Assembly (NCBI GenBank): GCA_043782365.1
Contig: JAYWAO010000176.1
Span: forward strand, 1 to 16,197
Source of the DNA: CAIWCD01 sp043782365
GTDB taxonomy: Bacteria; Myxococcota; Myxococcia; Myxococcales; 40CM-4-68-19
Direction: 5' to 3'
DNA: 16,197 nt
Shown here: one piece after another, positions 1-7,271 of the stretch
How the letters are laid out: the number at the start of each line of letters is the position of its first letter
Numbering within the stretch: the first letter of the stretch is position 1
Translations under genes and position numbers: made by a program
Notes under the pieces: generated by a model
What the model was told of the DNA's origin: nothing
What the model saw: the letters and a program-made list of their open reading frames with translations, nothing else
Database searches by the model: none

Positions 1-26
1 GGTCGCGCCGTCCCAGCCCTGCCCTG

Positions 27-692
27 CTACGGGTGGTGCGGCCCGCCGTCCGCTTCGGGGTCGATGCCTCCATCGGGCAGATACCACGGCCGGCAGATCT
101 CCATCTCGTGGCAGTACCCGCCGCTCCCGCACTCGGAGTCCTGCTGGCAGTGGCGCGGGGCGAGCGCGTGCACCTCGCCGAGGCCCGGGAGCGGGCAGCG
201 GAGCAGGTGGGCGTTGGCGTCGACGGTGAGGAGCGTCCGGTCGATGCGCAGCGACTGGCCGCTGCCGTCTTCGAGCTCCACCGACAGCTCGCTGTCGAGC
301 TGGCCGGGGCCCAGGCTGTAGGGGAGCGTCAGCTCGGCCGGGTGGACGAGCTGCAGACCCGCGGGTCCGAGCAGGACCGACGGGCCCGCCGCGTTGAGGT
401 CGTCGCTGGCGGGGCCAAGCTGCAGGGTGAGCTGCGTGTCGGCCGGCAGGTCTCCGGGGTGGAGCACCAGCTTGAAACCTACCAGCGCGGGAGCGTCGTC
501 GCCGGTCGCCTCGATGGTGCCACCGCTGGCGGCGGCCACCGCGACCTGGCGCGCGCTCGCGCCGAGCAGCGCCGATTGGCTGCAGGCGAGTCCGAGCAGC
601 GCGCCACACGCCGCGGTCACGATGCGCGAAGCCGCGGTGGCGCCCTTGGCAGGCGCCTCGCGGCAACCGGGCAGGCGCGGGGCAGGCTCCAT
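27..692 (-). CDS. Predicted lipoprotein with ZU5-like domain and four-cysteine tail
   Basis: This 221-residue protein is probably exported and lipid-anchored. A hydrophobic stretch at residues 24-36 ends in a permissive lipobox (GLAC, Cys37); Cys29 is a less likely alternative. Residues about 55-165 resemble a ZU5 domain: a GGTI start, an HPGDLP turn, then LLGPAGLQLVHPAELTLPY, the usual closing pattern of that fold. After it come four cysteines spaced exactly six apart (182, 188, 194, 200), probably two disulfides, and an acidic Gly/Pro tail. The ATG shares one base with the stop of the FecR-TPR gene (TGATG), and a strong GGAGG-type ribosome site (about 700-707) precedes it. It is therefore the last gene of the sigma-factor operon and is likely translationally coupled. 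The function is unknown. The domain call is from pattern only; an extracellular adhesive or scaffold role is an inference. Confidence 0.75.
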   Translation of the reverse strand: MEPAPRLPGCREAPAKGATAASRIVTAACGALLGLACSQSALLGASARQVAVAAASGGTIEATGDDAPALVGFKLVLHPGDLPADTQLTLQLGPASDDLNAAGPSVLLGPAGLQLVHPAELTLPYSLGPGQLDSELSVELEDGSGQSLRIDRTLLTVDANAHLLRCPLPGLGEVHALAPRHCQQDSECGSGGYCHEMEICRPWYLPDGGIDPEADGGPHHP

Positions 693-2203
693 CAGCGGCC
701 CTCCTCCCCGCGCAGGGCTGCGTCCACTGCGGAGCGGTGCGCGCCCTCGGGGAAGCGGCGCTGGTACTCGAGCAGTTTGGCCCGGGCCTCGGCGAGGTCG
801 CCTCCGGAGCGGGCGCAGGTGGCGAGCAGGAAGAGCGCGTCGGCCGCGCGGCTTCCGTCAGCAGAGAGGGCGCGCAGATCGGGGAGCGCGCGGCGGCAGT
901 CTCCCCGGCTCTGCAAGAGCGACGCACGCAGCCAGCGCACGTCGGCGGCCCGCTCGCTCTGGCCATGGCGGCCGAGGAACGAGTCCATCTCGCGCAGCGC
1001 GGGCTCGTCCTGGCCGAGCGAGAGCCGGGCCTCGACCGCGCTCAGGCTCGACTCGAGCGACAGCGCGCCGGCGGGGAAGCGGCGGGCGTGCTCCTCGAAG
1101 GCGGCGAGCGCCTGCGCAGGCTGGCCGAGGAAGCGCAGCCGCAGGCGGCCCAGTTCATAGAGCGCTGCCTCTGCGCGCGGACCCGACCTGCGCGAGAGGT
1201 CCTCGAGGACGGCAGCAGCAGCGACGTTGTCGCCGGCAGCCTCGAGCGCGTTGGCCCGGGCGAGCACGGCGTCGTCTTCGGCGGCGGCGGCGCTCCGGGC
1301 GGCGCTGCCGGCGGCCCGGGCGAGCAGGCGCGCCGGGCTCACCGCAGAAGGCGCCGCGGCAGCAGGAGCAGCCTGCACTTCCACGGACGGCGGCGGAGCG
1401 GGGATCACCAGCGCGGCGCGCGGCGTCTCGCCACCAGCGCGGACGGCGAGCGCCCGGACCTCCTGCGAGGCTGCAGGCGCAGCGCCAACGCTCGTCCAAG
1501 CCGAACCAGCGGAGACGGGCGCGGCGCCCGCGGCCGACTGCACCTGCGCCTCGCCGCGCACCGCATAGACGACCGAGCGCACCGCCGAGGCCGAGACGAC
1601 GAAGAGCGCGCCGGGCGGAGCCTCGACGCGGAAGGCGCCAGCAGCGACCACGCGCACCGAGGCCCGCCCTGGGCCGTCTGCCGTCTGCGCTGAAGACCAA
1701 GGGCCGACGGCAGCCTCGCCAGAGTCGAGCCAGACCTCCACGACATCGGCGGCCTGCCGCAGCGTCGCGTGGGCGCCAGCCGAGAGCGCCACCTGCACGG
1801 AGCCCGCGCGGAGCAGCGCGCCGCCAGCGCCAACCGAGACCTGCGCGCCGTCGGTGAGCGCCGAACCCGAGGGGAGCGCTGTGCCAGAGGGAGACGCGAG
1901 CGCCACCGCGCCCTCGACCACTGAAACCGCCAGCGCGCTGGGCGCAGGAGCCGAAGCGGGGCGGCTGACCACGAGGAAGAGCGCCGCGGCGCAGGCGGCG
2001 GCGAGCCCGGTGATCGCGAAGGAGGGGCGCGCGAAGAAGGGCCGCTGCGGAGCCTGCAGGCCGCGCCAGACCCGGGCGCGCGCGCCGGCGGGCACCTCCG
2101 AGTCGGCCTCGGCGGCAGACGCCAGCAGCCGCCCGAGCCGGCCATCTTGGCCCGCCAGCCGCTGCGGCGTGCCTTGCTGGTGGTCGTGCTTGGGCCCGCT
2201 CAT
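692..2203 (-). CDS. FecR-domain transmembrane protein with C-terminal TPR repeats, putative anti-sigma factor
   Basis: The protein has 503 residues. A short cytoplasmic segment (1-57) is followed by one membrane helix (61-80), a FecR-like beta-rich region (about 95-240, with a DGAQVSVGAGG start and repeated VRVVAAGAFRVEAP-type strands), an Ala/Pro linker (240-300), and TPR-like helical repeats (310-498, e.g. ALYELGRL, AQALAAFEEHARRFP, AEARAKLLEYQRRFP) of the BamD/YbgF style. The ATG overlaps the sigma-factor stop by four bases (ATGA), with GGAG seven bases upstream, so the two are translationally coupled. In FecI/FecR-type pairs the FecR protein controls its neighbouring sigma factor across the inner membrane. 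The 57-residue N-terminus would be the sigma-binding part here, but no zinc anti-sigma motif is visible, so that role is inferred. The long reading frame continuing upstream of the ATG only shadows the sigma gene. Confidence 0.85.
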   Translation of the reverse strand: MSGPKHDHQQGTPQRLAGQDGRLGRLLASAAEADSEVPAGARARVWRGLQAPQRPFFARPSFAITGLAAACAAALFLVVSRPASAPAPSALAVSVVEGAVALASPSGTALPSGSALTDGAQVSVGAGGALLRAGSVQVALSAGAHATLRQAADVVEVWLDSGEAAVGPWSSAQTADGPGRASVRVVAAGAFRVEAPPGALFVVSASAVRSVVYAVRGEAQVQSAAGAAPVSAGSAWTSVGAAPAASQEVRALAVRAGGETPRAALVIPAPPPSVEVQAAPAAAAPSAVSPARLLARAAGSAARSAAAAEDDAVLARANALEAAGDNVAAAAVLEDLSRRSGPRAEAALYELGRLRLRFLGQPAQALAAFEEHARRFPAGALSLESSLSAVEARLSLGQDEPALREMDSFLGRHGQSERAADVRWLRASLLQSRGDCRRALPDLRALSADGSRAADALFLLATCARSGGDLAEARAKLLEYQRRFPEGAHRSAVDAALRGEEGR

Positions 2204-2829
2204 GACTGCTCTCCGGATTCGCCTTCTTCGATCACGCCGCGCTGCCTTGCGATCTTCTCGAACTCCTTGCGGGCGTGGAACAGCCGCGTCCACACCGTGT
2301 CGATCGGACAGCCCACCCGCTCGGAGATCTCCTCGCCCGACAGCCCCTCGAGCTCGAACAGGGCGAAGACCTCGCGCTTCTTCGGCGCCATCCGGGCGAG
2401 CACCGCGGCGACCCGCCTGCCGGCCTCGCTGCGGTCGTAGTCGCGATCCGGACCTTGCTGCACTTCGGGCTCCTCGGGCTTGACCCAGATGGAGAAGAGC
2501 GCGTCGCGGACCCGCTTCTTGCGGTGCCGCGACGAGGTGACATTGGCCGCGATCCGGAAGAGCCACGTGGTGAACTTCCCCTCGCGGAACGCCCCCAGCT
2601 TGCGGCTGGCGACCAGGAAGACCTCCTGGGCTGCGTCCTCGGCGTCGGCGCTGCCCAGGCCGAGGCGGCGGCAGGTGCGGAAGACGAAGTCGAAGTGGGC
2701 CTCGTAGAGAGTCGCGAAGGCCTGCTTGTCGCCGGCCTCCGCGGCGCGTGCGAGGTCGGCGTCGATGAGCCTGGCATGCGCGACCTCCGCCTGGGGGAAT
2801 CCCGCTGCCCCTGGATGGTTTGGTCGCAT
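2200..2829 (-). CDS. ECF-type RNA polymerase sigma factor
   Basis: This is a 209-residue sigma-70 family factor of the extracytoplasmic-function group, containing only regions 2 and 4. Region 2 spans about residues 36-104: AFATLYEAHFDFVFRTC, the DAAQEVFL core-binding helix at 65-72, and KFTTWLFRIAANV for -10 recognition. Region 4 spans about 135-195, with the helix-turn-helix SGEEISERVGCPIDTVWTRLFHARK reading the -35 element. I chose the ATG at 2829 because AAGG lies five bases upstream. In-frame GTG codons at 2841 and 2835 would add up to four residues but lack a ribosome site. It starts 30 bases after the stop of the preceding barrel-like gene and overlaps the next gene by four bases. The neighbours suggest control by an envelope signal through the FecR protein. 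The regulon cannot be read from the window, and no autoregulatory promoter motif was recognised. Confidence 0.93.
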   Translation of the reverse strand: MRPNHPGAAGFPQAEVAHARLIDADLARAAEAGDKQAFATLYEAHFDFVFRTCRRLGLGSADAEDAAQEVFLVASRKLGAFREGKFTTWLFRIAANVTSSRHRKKRVRDALFSIWVKPEEPEVQQGPDRDYDRSEAGRRVAAVLARMAPKKREVFALFELEGLSGEEISERVGCPIDTVWTRLFHARKEFEKIARQRGVIEEGESGEQS

Positions 2830-2859
2830 GGCCACCTTCACGTAAATCGTCAGGCGGGC

Positions 2860-4110
2860 CTAAAAAGCAAGCCACCCCAGGCGCAGGGCCCAGGTGAGGT
2901 CGAGGGCAGAGAGCGTCCGGGAGGGGGCGCCGGCCACATCGAATCGGGCCGAGCCCGGCGTCCAGAGGGCGAGCAGGTCGAGCGAGAGCTCCAGCCGGTC
3001 GGTCAGCCGCAGGCCCGCGGTGCCGTGCCCGCCCAGGGCAAATTGGGTGAGCGCAGCGCTCCCGGGCTGCAAGATCTGCACACCCGACAGCGACCCCAGC
3101 GAGAGCCGCCCCCCCGCCGCCGGACCGCCGCAGAGGCGCAACATCGCGGCGTCCGCGCAGAGGCCCGCCGAGAGCGCGAAGAGCCCGGTGCGCACCACCG
3201 TCTGCCCGCGCTGCGCGCCCACCGTCTGGCCCGCGCCGCCGGTGCCAGACAGCGAGAGCCCGAATTGCAGCCGCCCGCGCCGCAGCAGCGCGCCGGCCGA
3301 GAGGGCAAACCGGGCGTCGGAGGGGAGGCCCCAGTACAGGCCGGGGCCCGCCAGCAGCGCGAGGTGGAACCGCTCCGGCGGGAGGGGGTCGCTGACCTCC
3401 CCAGCCGGCTGGGCCAGGTCTTTCGCGAGCGCGACGAGGTCCGCCTGTCTGGCCTGGGCCTTGTCGGCCGCAGCCTGCTCTGCCGCAGCCTTCTGCGCAG
3501 CGGCCTTCTCCGCGGCAGCCTTCTCCGCGGCGGCCCTGCGCGCGGCCTCATCTGTCGCCAGCGCGGGCTTCGGCGTCGCCCTGTCGGATCCAGCAGCGCT
3601 CTGCGCAGCGGCCGCCTTGTCGGGCGCGGGCTTGGGCGCATCCTGCGTCAGCGGCCGCGGCCGCTCCGGCGCGGGCGGGGGCACCTCGGGCACGGGCAAC
3701 GGCGGCAGAGGCAGCCCCTCAGGCTCGGGCTGCGGCAGCGGCAACAGCCGCGGCGGCCTTCCCGACCAGCGCACCTCTTCGAGATAGCGGTCGATCACCA
3801 GCGCCGCAGTCCGGCCGAGCAGCGCGCAGTCACGCGCCGGGAGCACTAGCGCCCGCTCCAGCGCGACCTTCCCTCCTGGGTGCCGCAACGAGAGCAACCA
3901 CCGGCCCTCCTCGCGGGCGAGGCGAACCTCGAGGTCGCCCTCGGCGAGATCGCCTGACCCTTCGACGCGCAGCCCTGGTAGCAGCTCGCGCAGCGCCACC
4001 TCGACGGCAGCGTGCGCGGGACACGGGAGCCCGCGGTCCGCGGTCTTGGTCTGCCCGAGGTGGAGCGCCGGCGCTGCCAACAGGAGCAGCGCGGCGAGGG
4101 CCGAGGTCAC
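2860..4110 (-). CDS. Secreted protein with Ala/Lys repeat linker and predicted beta-barrel C-terminus
   Basis: This 416-residue protein of no recognised family opens the sigma-factor operon. A signal peptide covers about residues 1-19 (MTSALAALLLLAAPALHLG). Residues 28-115 form a small mixed domain with Cys30 and Cys95. A proline-rich stretch (120-165) follows, then an Ala/Lys/Glu repeat helix (188-222, repeating AAAEK/AAAQK) likely to be coiled-coil or rigid. The last 170 residues alternate polar and hydrophobic, rich in Gly, Leu and Ser, and end in a hydrophobic/aromatic LGWLAF, as outer-membrane barrels do. The start is GTG with GAGGGG three bases upstream. It follows the peroxiredoxin by 57 bases on the same strand. 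The layout (periplasmic domain, spacer, barrel) suggests an envelope-spanning outer-membrane protein and a possible signal input for the sigma/FecR pair. That role is inference. Confidence 0.75.
   Translation of the reverse strand: MTSALAALLLLAAPALHLGQTKTADRGLPCPAHAAVEVALRELLPGLRVEGSGDLAEGDLEVRLAREEGRWLLSLRHPGGKVALERALVLPARDCALLGRTAALVIDRYLEEVRWSGRPPRLLPLPQPEPEGLPLPPLPVPEVPPPAPERPRPLTQDAPKPAPDKAAAAQSAAGSDRATPKPALATDEAARRAAAEKAAAEKAAAQKAAAEQAAADKAQARQADLVALAKDLAQPAGEVSDPLPPERFHLALLAGPGLYWGLPSDARFALSAGALLRRGRLQFGLSLSGTGGAGQTVGAQRGQTVVRTGLFALSAGLCADAAMLRLCGGPAAGGRLSLGSLSGVQILQPGSAALTQFALGGHGTAGLRLTDRLELSLDLLALWTPGSARFDVAGAPSRTLSALDLTWALRLGWLAF
3461..3535 (-). repeat. Five tandem 15-base units encoding Ala/Lys repeat
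   Basis: Five head-to-tail 15-base units (3461-3475, 3476-3490, 3491-3505, 3506-3520, 3521-3535) of the form ttctccgcggcagcc on the plus strand encode the AAAEK-type five-residue repeat on the minus strand. Units four and five differ by one base; the outer units are more diverged. The period is a multiple of three, so copy-number changes would keep the reading frame. Confidence 0.85.
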
Positions 4111-4167
4111 CGACCCCTCATATCAGCCCGGGCGCGGGCCTGTGGAGCCGTCGTGTCGAAAGGACGA

Positions 4168-4677
4168 CTAGGCGCCGAGCTGCTTGAGCATCGTGCCAGC
4201 GTCGCTGACCTCGAACTTGCCGGGGCCCTCGACGTTGAGCTGCTTGACGACGCCGTCCTCGACCAGCATCGACCAGCGCTGCGAGCGCAGGCCCATGCCC
4301 TTGGCGTTCAGGTCGAGCTCCAGGCCGAGGGACTTCACGTAGGTGCCGGAGCCGTCGCCCATCATGCGGACCTTGCCGGTGGCCTTCTGGTCCTTGGCCC
4401 ACGCGCCCATCACGAAGGCGTCGTTGACCGAGAGGCAGATGACGTCGTCGACGCCCTTCGCCTTGAGGTCGGCGATGTGGTCGACGTAGCCCGGCACGTG
4501 CTTGGCCGAGCAGGTGGGCGTGAAGGCGCCGGGGAGGCCGAAGATGACGACCTTCTTGCCCTTGGTGAGCGCCTCGAGGTCGAAGGTGTTGGGGCCGACC
4601 CCGCAGCCTTCGGTCGCCTGCTCGATGAACTCGGTGAGCTTGCCGGCGGGGAGCTTGTCGCCAATCTGGATGGTCAT
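4168..4677 (-). CDS. Peroxiredoxin, Prx5/AhpC-TSA redoxin type
   Basis: This is a 169-residue cytoplasmic thiol peroxidase that would reduce hydrogen peroxide and organic hydroperoxides. The Prx5 signature PGAFTPTCSAKHVPGY carries the peroxidatic Cys56 with its conserved Thr53/Pro54 surroundings, and the distal active-site Arg lies in GLRSQRWSM (about 128-136). Other cysteines are Cys25 and Cys81. Whether one of them resolves the sulfenic acid, or an external thiol does (1-Cys mechanism), cannot be told from the sequence. The length is normal for the family. The ATG at 4677 begins MTIQIGDKLP, a typical redoxin opening. Its ribosome site is weak (AGG about twelve bases upstream), and a GTG at 4695 is a less likely alternative. 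It lies downstream of the glycosyltransferase gene and upstream of the sigma-factor operon, all on the same strand. Confidence 0.95.
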   Translation of the reverse strand: MTIQIGDKLPAGKLTEFIEQATEGCGVGPNTFDLEALTKGKKVVIFGLPGAFTPTCSAKHVPGYVDHIADLKAKGVDDVICLSVNDAFVMGAWAKDQKATGKVRMMGDGSGTYVKSLGLELDLNAKGMGLRSQRWSMLVEDGVVKQLNVEGPGKFEVSDAGTMLKQLGA

Positions 4678-4749
4678 GGGAGCGGAACCTGGCACTTCGG
4701 GTGAGAGAGAAGGGCTCCTCGCGAGTGTGACGAGGGCAGTCGGCAGATG

Positions 4750-4762
4750 CCGCTCGGAGCGG
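4750..4762. promoter_or_regulatory. Short inverted repeat in the glycosyltransferase-peroxiredoxin gap
   Basis: Perfect six-base arms (ccgctc / gagcgg) surround a single central base, inside the 140-base gap between the glycosyltransferase stop and the peroxiredoxin start. The one-base centre fits a dimeric protein-binding site better than an RNA hairpin. In this GC-rich DNA such a repeat may be chance. No clear promoter hexamers were found in the gap. Confidence 0.2.
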
Positions 4763-4817
4763 GTCGGTTCAGCCGGAGGACCGCGGTGCGGCCCGCAGAC
4801 CAAAGGCACCTTGGCGT

Positions 4818-5885
4818 TCAGGCGACCTGCGCGACCAGCGCCGCCGCCTGCTCTGCCGCATCGGGGTCCTCGAGCGGACCCCGCGGCCTCATCGCCAGCA
4901 GCGCCGGGATCGCCTCGGCCCAGCGCCCGCCCTCGAGGGCCGCTGGCAGCAGCTCCAAGCAGGGCAGCTCGGCAAGGATGAACCGCTCCAGCACCGGCGA
5001 CTCGCGGAACCCCGGCCGGGTCAGGTAGGCGAGCGGCGTGCCCGCGCGGTGCACCTCGGCGAGCGTCGAGTAGCCGACCTTGGCGATCACGCCGTCGGCG
5101 GCGGCGATCAGGTCCGGGTGGAACCAGTCGGGGCCGAGGAGCCGCACCGGGCCCGGCGGCCCATCGCTGCGCAGCGCGGGCGCGGGGACGAGCAGCGTCA
5201 CGCCCGCGGGGAGCGGCGCGGTGTCGAAGCTCCAGGAGATCCCGCCGAGCGTGAAGAGGACGACCTTGTCCCGCTCGGAGAGCCCGAGCCGCGCCCGGAC
5301 CTGCGCGCGCGTACAGCGGGGCGGGCGGGAGATCATGCCCAGGCGGTGCATGCCCGGCCGCTCCTGCGCGACCGGCCCGGTGTGCAGGTGCAGCGCCGCC
5401 GACGAGAGCTCCGCCTCCAGCAGGTCGGCGAGCGGGAGAAGCCGCGGCTCGGCCTGGAGATACCCGCGGTAGATCCAGTCCCAGGTGAAGTTCTCCAGGA
5501 GCACCGACGGGAGGCCCGCGGCCCGCGCCACCGCGAGACCGAGCGGGGAGATGTCGCAGAGCACCGCCTGCGCCCCCGTCTCCAGCACGGCCCGGGCGAG
5601 CGGGCCCACCTCGGCGTCCCGGAAGGGCACGTGCTGCTCGAGCGCGCGGACGGTGGCCGGCAGATCCTCCTCGAAGGGGCTGGCCTGCACGAGGCCCACG
5701 TCGGTCCAGGCGCGGTGCCAGGTGACGCCGCCCGGGACCGAGCGCTCGAAGACGGCGGCGGGCACCTCGGTGAAGACGTGCAGGGCGAGCGCAGGGTCCC
5801 GCGCGCGCATCGCCGCGAGCACGGCGCAGGTGCGGGTGGCGTGGCCGTAGCCATGGGAGGAGACGAAGCAGGCGAGCGTCCGCAT
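4818..5885 (-). CDS. MurG-like/GT-B glycosyltransferase family protein
   Basis: This 355-residue protein has the two-domain GT-B layout. The N-terminal Gly-rich loop, SSHGYGHATR at residues 9-18, is the pattern seen in MurG/GT28-type transferases and in the N-terminal half of plant L-arabinokinases. The second domain starts with VVLFTLGGISWSF (208-220). It carries the sugar-nucleotide-binding region DGVIAKVGYSTLAEVHRAGTPL (264-285), including the conserved Gly and Glu positions, followed by R-P-G-F-R-E. There is no kinase domain. It is probably cytoplasmic and transfers a sugar from a nucleotide donor; the acceptor cannot be deduced. The ATG at 5885 gives the Rossmann strand directly at the N-terminus, but the ribosome site is weak. 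It diverges from the murein endopeptidase gene across 69 bases and precedes the peroxiredoxin by 140 bases. Confidence 0.8.
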   Translation of the reverse strand: MRTLACFVSSHGYGHATRTCAVLAAMRARDPALALHVFTEVPAAVFERSVPGGVTWHRAWTDVGLVQASPFEEDLPATVRALEQHVPFRDAEVGPLARAVLETGAQAVLCDISPLGLAVARAAGLPSVLLENFTWDWIYRGYLQAEPRLLPLADLLEAELSSAALHLHTGPVAQERPGMHRLGMISRPPRCTRAQVRARLGLSERDKVVLFTLGGISWSFDTAPLPAGVTLLVPAPALRSDGPPGPVRLLGPDWFHPDLIAAADGVIAKVGYSTLAEVHRAGTPLAYLTRPGFRESPVLERFILAELPCLELLPAALEGGRWAEAIPALLAMRPRGPLEDPDAAEQAAALVAQVA

Positions 5886-5954
5886 GTAGAGCAACCTGCC
5901 GCAACGAGATCGAATTGTGGTGCCCTTTTCGTTTCCCTTGTACGGTGCCGGAGA

Positions 5955-7265
5955 ATGCTCTTCACGGTTGGGGCGCGCTGCGCCCTCGCAATCTTGCTCG
6001 CGGCCCCGGTGGCCTCGGCAGCGGAGACCTCTCTGGCTGCGGTGGCCGCGGTGGTGCCGTCGCTCGCGGGTCCTGCCGCGCAGAGCGCCCGCGCCCGCAC
6101 GGCAGCCACCGAAGAGCAGGACGTCCAGCCCGCGCCCGCCCAGGAGGCCGAAGGGCCCGGCGCCGCCGAGCCGGAAGGCGGGGGAGACTCCGAAGACATC
6201 CCCTCCGAGGCCGCCGCAGCAGCGAAGCAGGCAGCGGTCGACCCGGGCCTGCGCTACACGAGCGACCTCGGCGACGCAGACCTCGCCCGCCTCTGGAAGG
6301 AAGACCCCTCGGCGCTCGGCAGCGTCTCGGTGGGCTTCGCCGACCAGGGCCGCCTGCTCAACGCCGTGCACCTCGAAGACGGCGATGCCTGGACGGTGGC
6401 CCGCCGCGACCTCTCCTGGGGCGCCAAGGAGACCATCGACGGCCTGGTCGCGGCCTTCCGCGCCGTCCATGCGGCGTTCTCCAACGCCCGCGTGCGCCTC
6501 TCGCACATCGGCCTGCAGTCGGGCGGGTGGCTGCGGCCGCACAAGTCACACCAGTCGGGCCGCGACGCTGACCTCGGCTTCTTCTACCAGGGCGACGGCA
6601 GGCCCGGCGGCCGGCTGAAGAACATCCTCAAGGCGTTCGACGCCCCGCGGAACTGGGCCCTGATCAAGGCGCTGGTCACGCAGAGCGACGTGCAGGTCAT
6701 CTGGGTCGACCGCGGCATCCAGGCGGTGCTGCGCGACTACGCGCTGAAGACCGGCGAGGACCGCGCTTGGGTCGACCGGCTCTTCCGCGCCGGCAACCAG
6801 TCGCTCCTCCAGCACGCGCGTCGGCACCAGGACCACTTCCACGTGCGCTTCTACGCGCCCCGCTCGCAGGAGCTGGGCAGGCGGCTGCAGCCCCTCCTCG
6901 CGCAGCGACCCGAGCACAACCTCACCTTCCACAAGGTGCAGCGCGGACAGACGCTGGGTCACATCGCCAAGAAGTACGGCGTCACCGTGGCCTCGCTGCA
7001 GAAGGCGAACCACCTCGGGAAGCGCAGCTTCCTCTCGGCCAACCAGCGCCTGCTGGTGGCGCTGAAGGGGCCGTGCACGAAGTGCCCGTTGCCGCCGCCG
7101 GTGGAGGTGCCACCGCGTCGCCTGCCGCCGGTGGTCGCCGCGGCCACGGCGGGGACGATGGCCTCCCGCGGGCCGGCGAGGAACGCAGCGCTGCCGCAGT
7201 GGTTCGGTGGCCTGCGCGTGGCGGGCGGCAGCTCTTGCCTTTGGGGGCTGGGCCTCGAGCCGTAG
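5955..7265 (+). CDS. Penicillin-insensitive murein endopeptidase (MepA/M74-like) with LysM domain
   Basis: This 436-residue exported enzyme is predicted to cut peptide cross-links in peptidoglycan. A signal peptide covers residues 1-22 (cleavage near ASAA|ET). A low-complexity Ala/Glu/Pro region (25-95) precedes the catalytic domain (about 98-305). The MepA zinc motif appears as HKSHQSGRDADLGF (196-209), giving His199 and Asp206 with the family's H-x6-D spacing. The third ligand region is HQDHFHVRF (291-299, His294/His296). A LysM peptidoglycan-binding domain (about 323-370, VQRGQTLGHIAKKYGVTVASLQKAN) follows, then a Pro-rich 65-residue tail with Cys374 and Cys377. E. coli MepA is a single domain of under 300 residues, so the linker and LysM are additions. 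The ATG start has GGAG only one base upstream, closer than normal, but no better start exists before the signal peptide. It converges on yajQ with six bases between the stops. Confidence 0.9.
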   Translation: MLFTVGARCALAILLAAPVASAAETSLAAVAAVVPSLAGPAAQSARARTAATEEQDVQPAPAQEAEGPGAAEPEGGGDSEDIPSEAAAAAKQAAVDPGLRYTSDLGDADLARLWKEDPSALGSVSVGFADQGRLLNAVHLEDGDAWTVARRDLSWGAKETIDGLVAAFRAVHAAFSNARVRLSHIGLQSGGWLRPHKSHQSGRDADLGFFYQGDGRPGGRLKNILKAFDAPRNWALIKALVTQSDVQVIWVDRGIQAVLRDYALKTGEDRAWVDRLFRAGNQSLLQHARRHQDHFHVRFYAPRSQELGRRLQPLLAQRPEHNLTFHKVQRGQTLGHIAKKYGVTVASLQKANHLGKRSFLSANQRLLVALKGPCTKCPLPPPVEVPPRRLPPVVAAATAGTMASRGPARNAALPQWFGGLRVAGGSSCLWGLGLEP

Positions 7266-7271
7266 CTTGGG

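Noticed and set aside
394..1857. 487-residue plus-strand open frame opposite the FecR-TPR gene
   Set aside because: Arg/Pro/Ala-rich low-complexity translation typical of antisense frames in GC-rich DNA. The opposite strand has clear FecR and TPR patterns and good ribosome sites.
2275..3849. 524-residue plus-strand open frame opposite the sigma and barrel-like genes
   Set aside because: Its translation is a compositional shadow; it crosses two genes supported by domain motifs and coupling on the minus strand.
4121..4168. Possible terminator between the peroxiredoxin and the sigma operon
   Set aside because: Only short stems (gcccg/cgggc and gtcgt/acgac) with no T-run; too weak to call.
5886..5954. 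Promoter hexamers or an ECF-type -35 (GGAAAC on the minus strand) between divergent genes
   Set aside because: Matches to consensus are poor at correct spacing, and no known myxobacterial ECF motif could be fitted with confidence.
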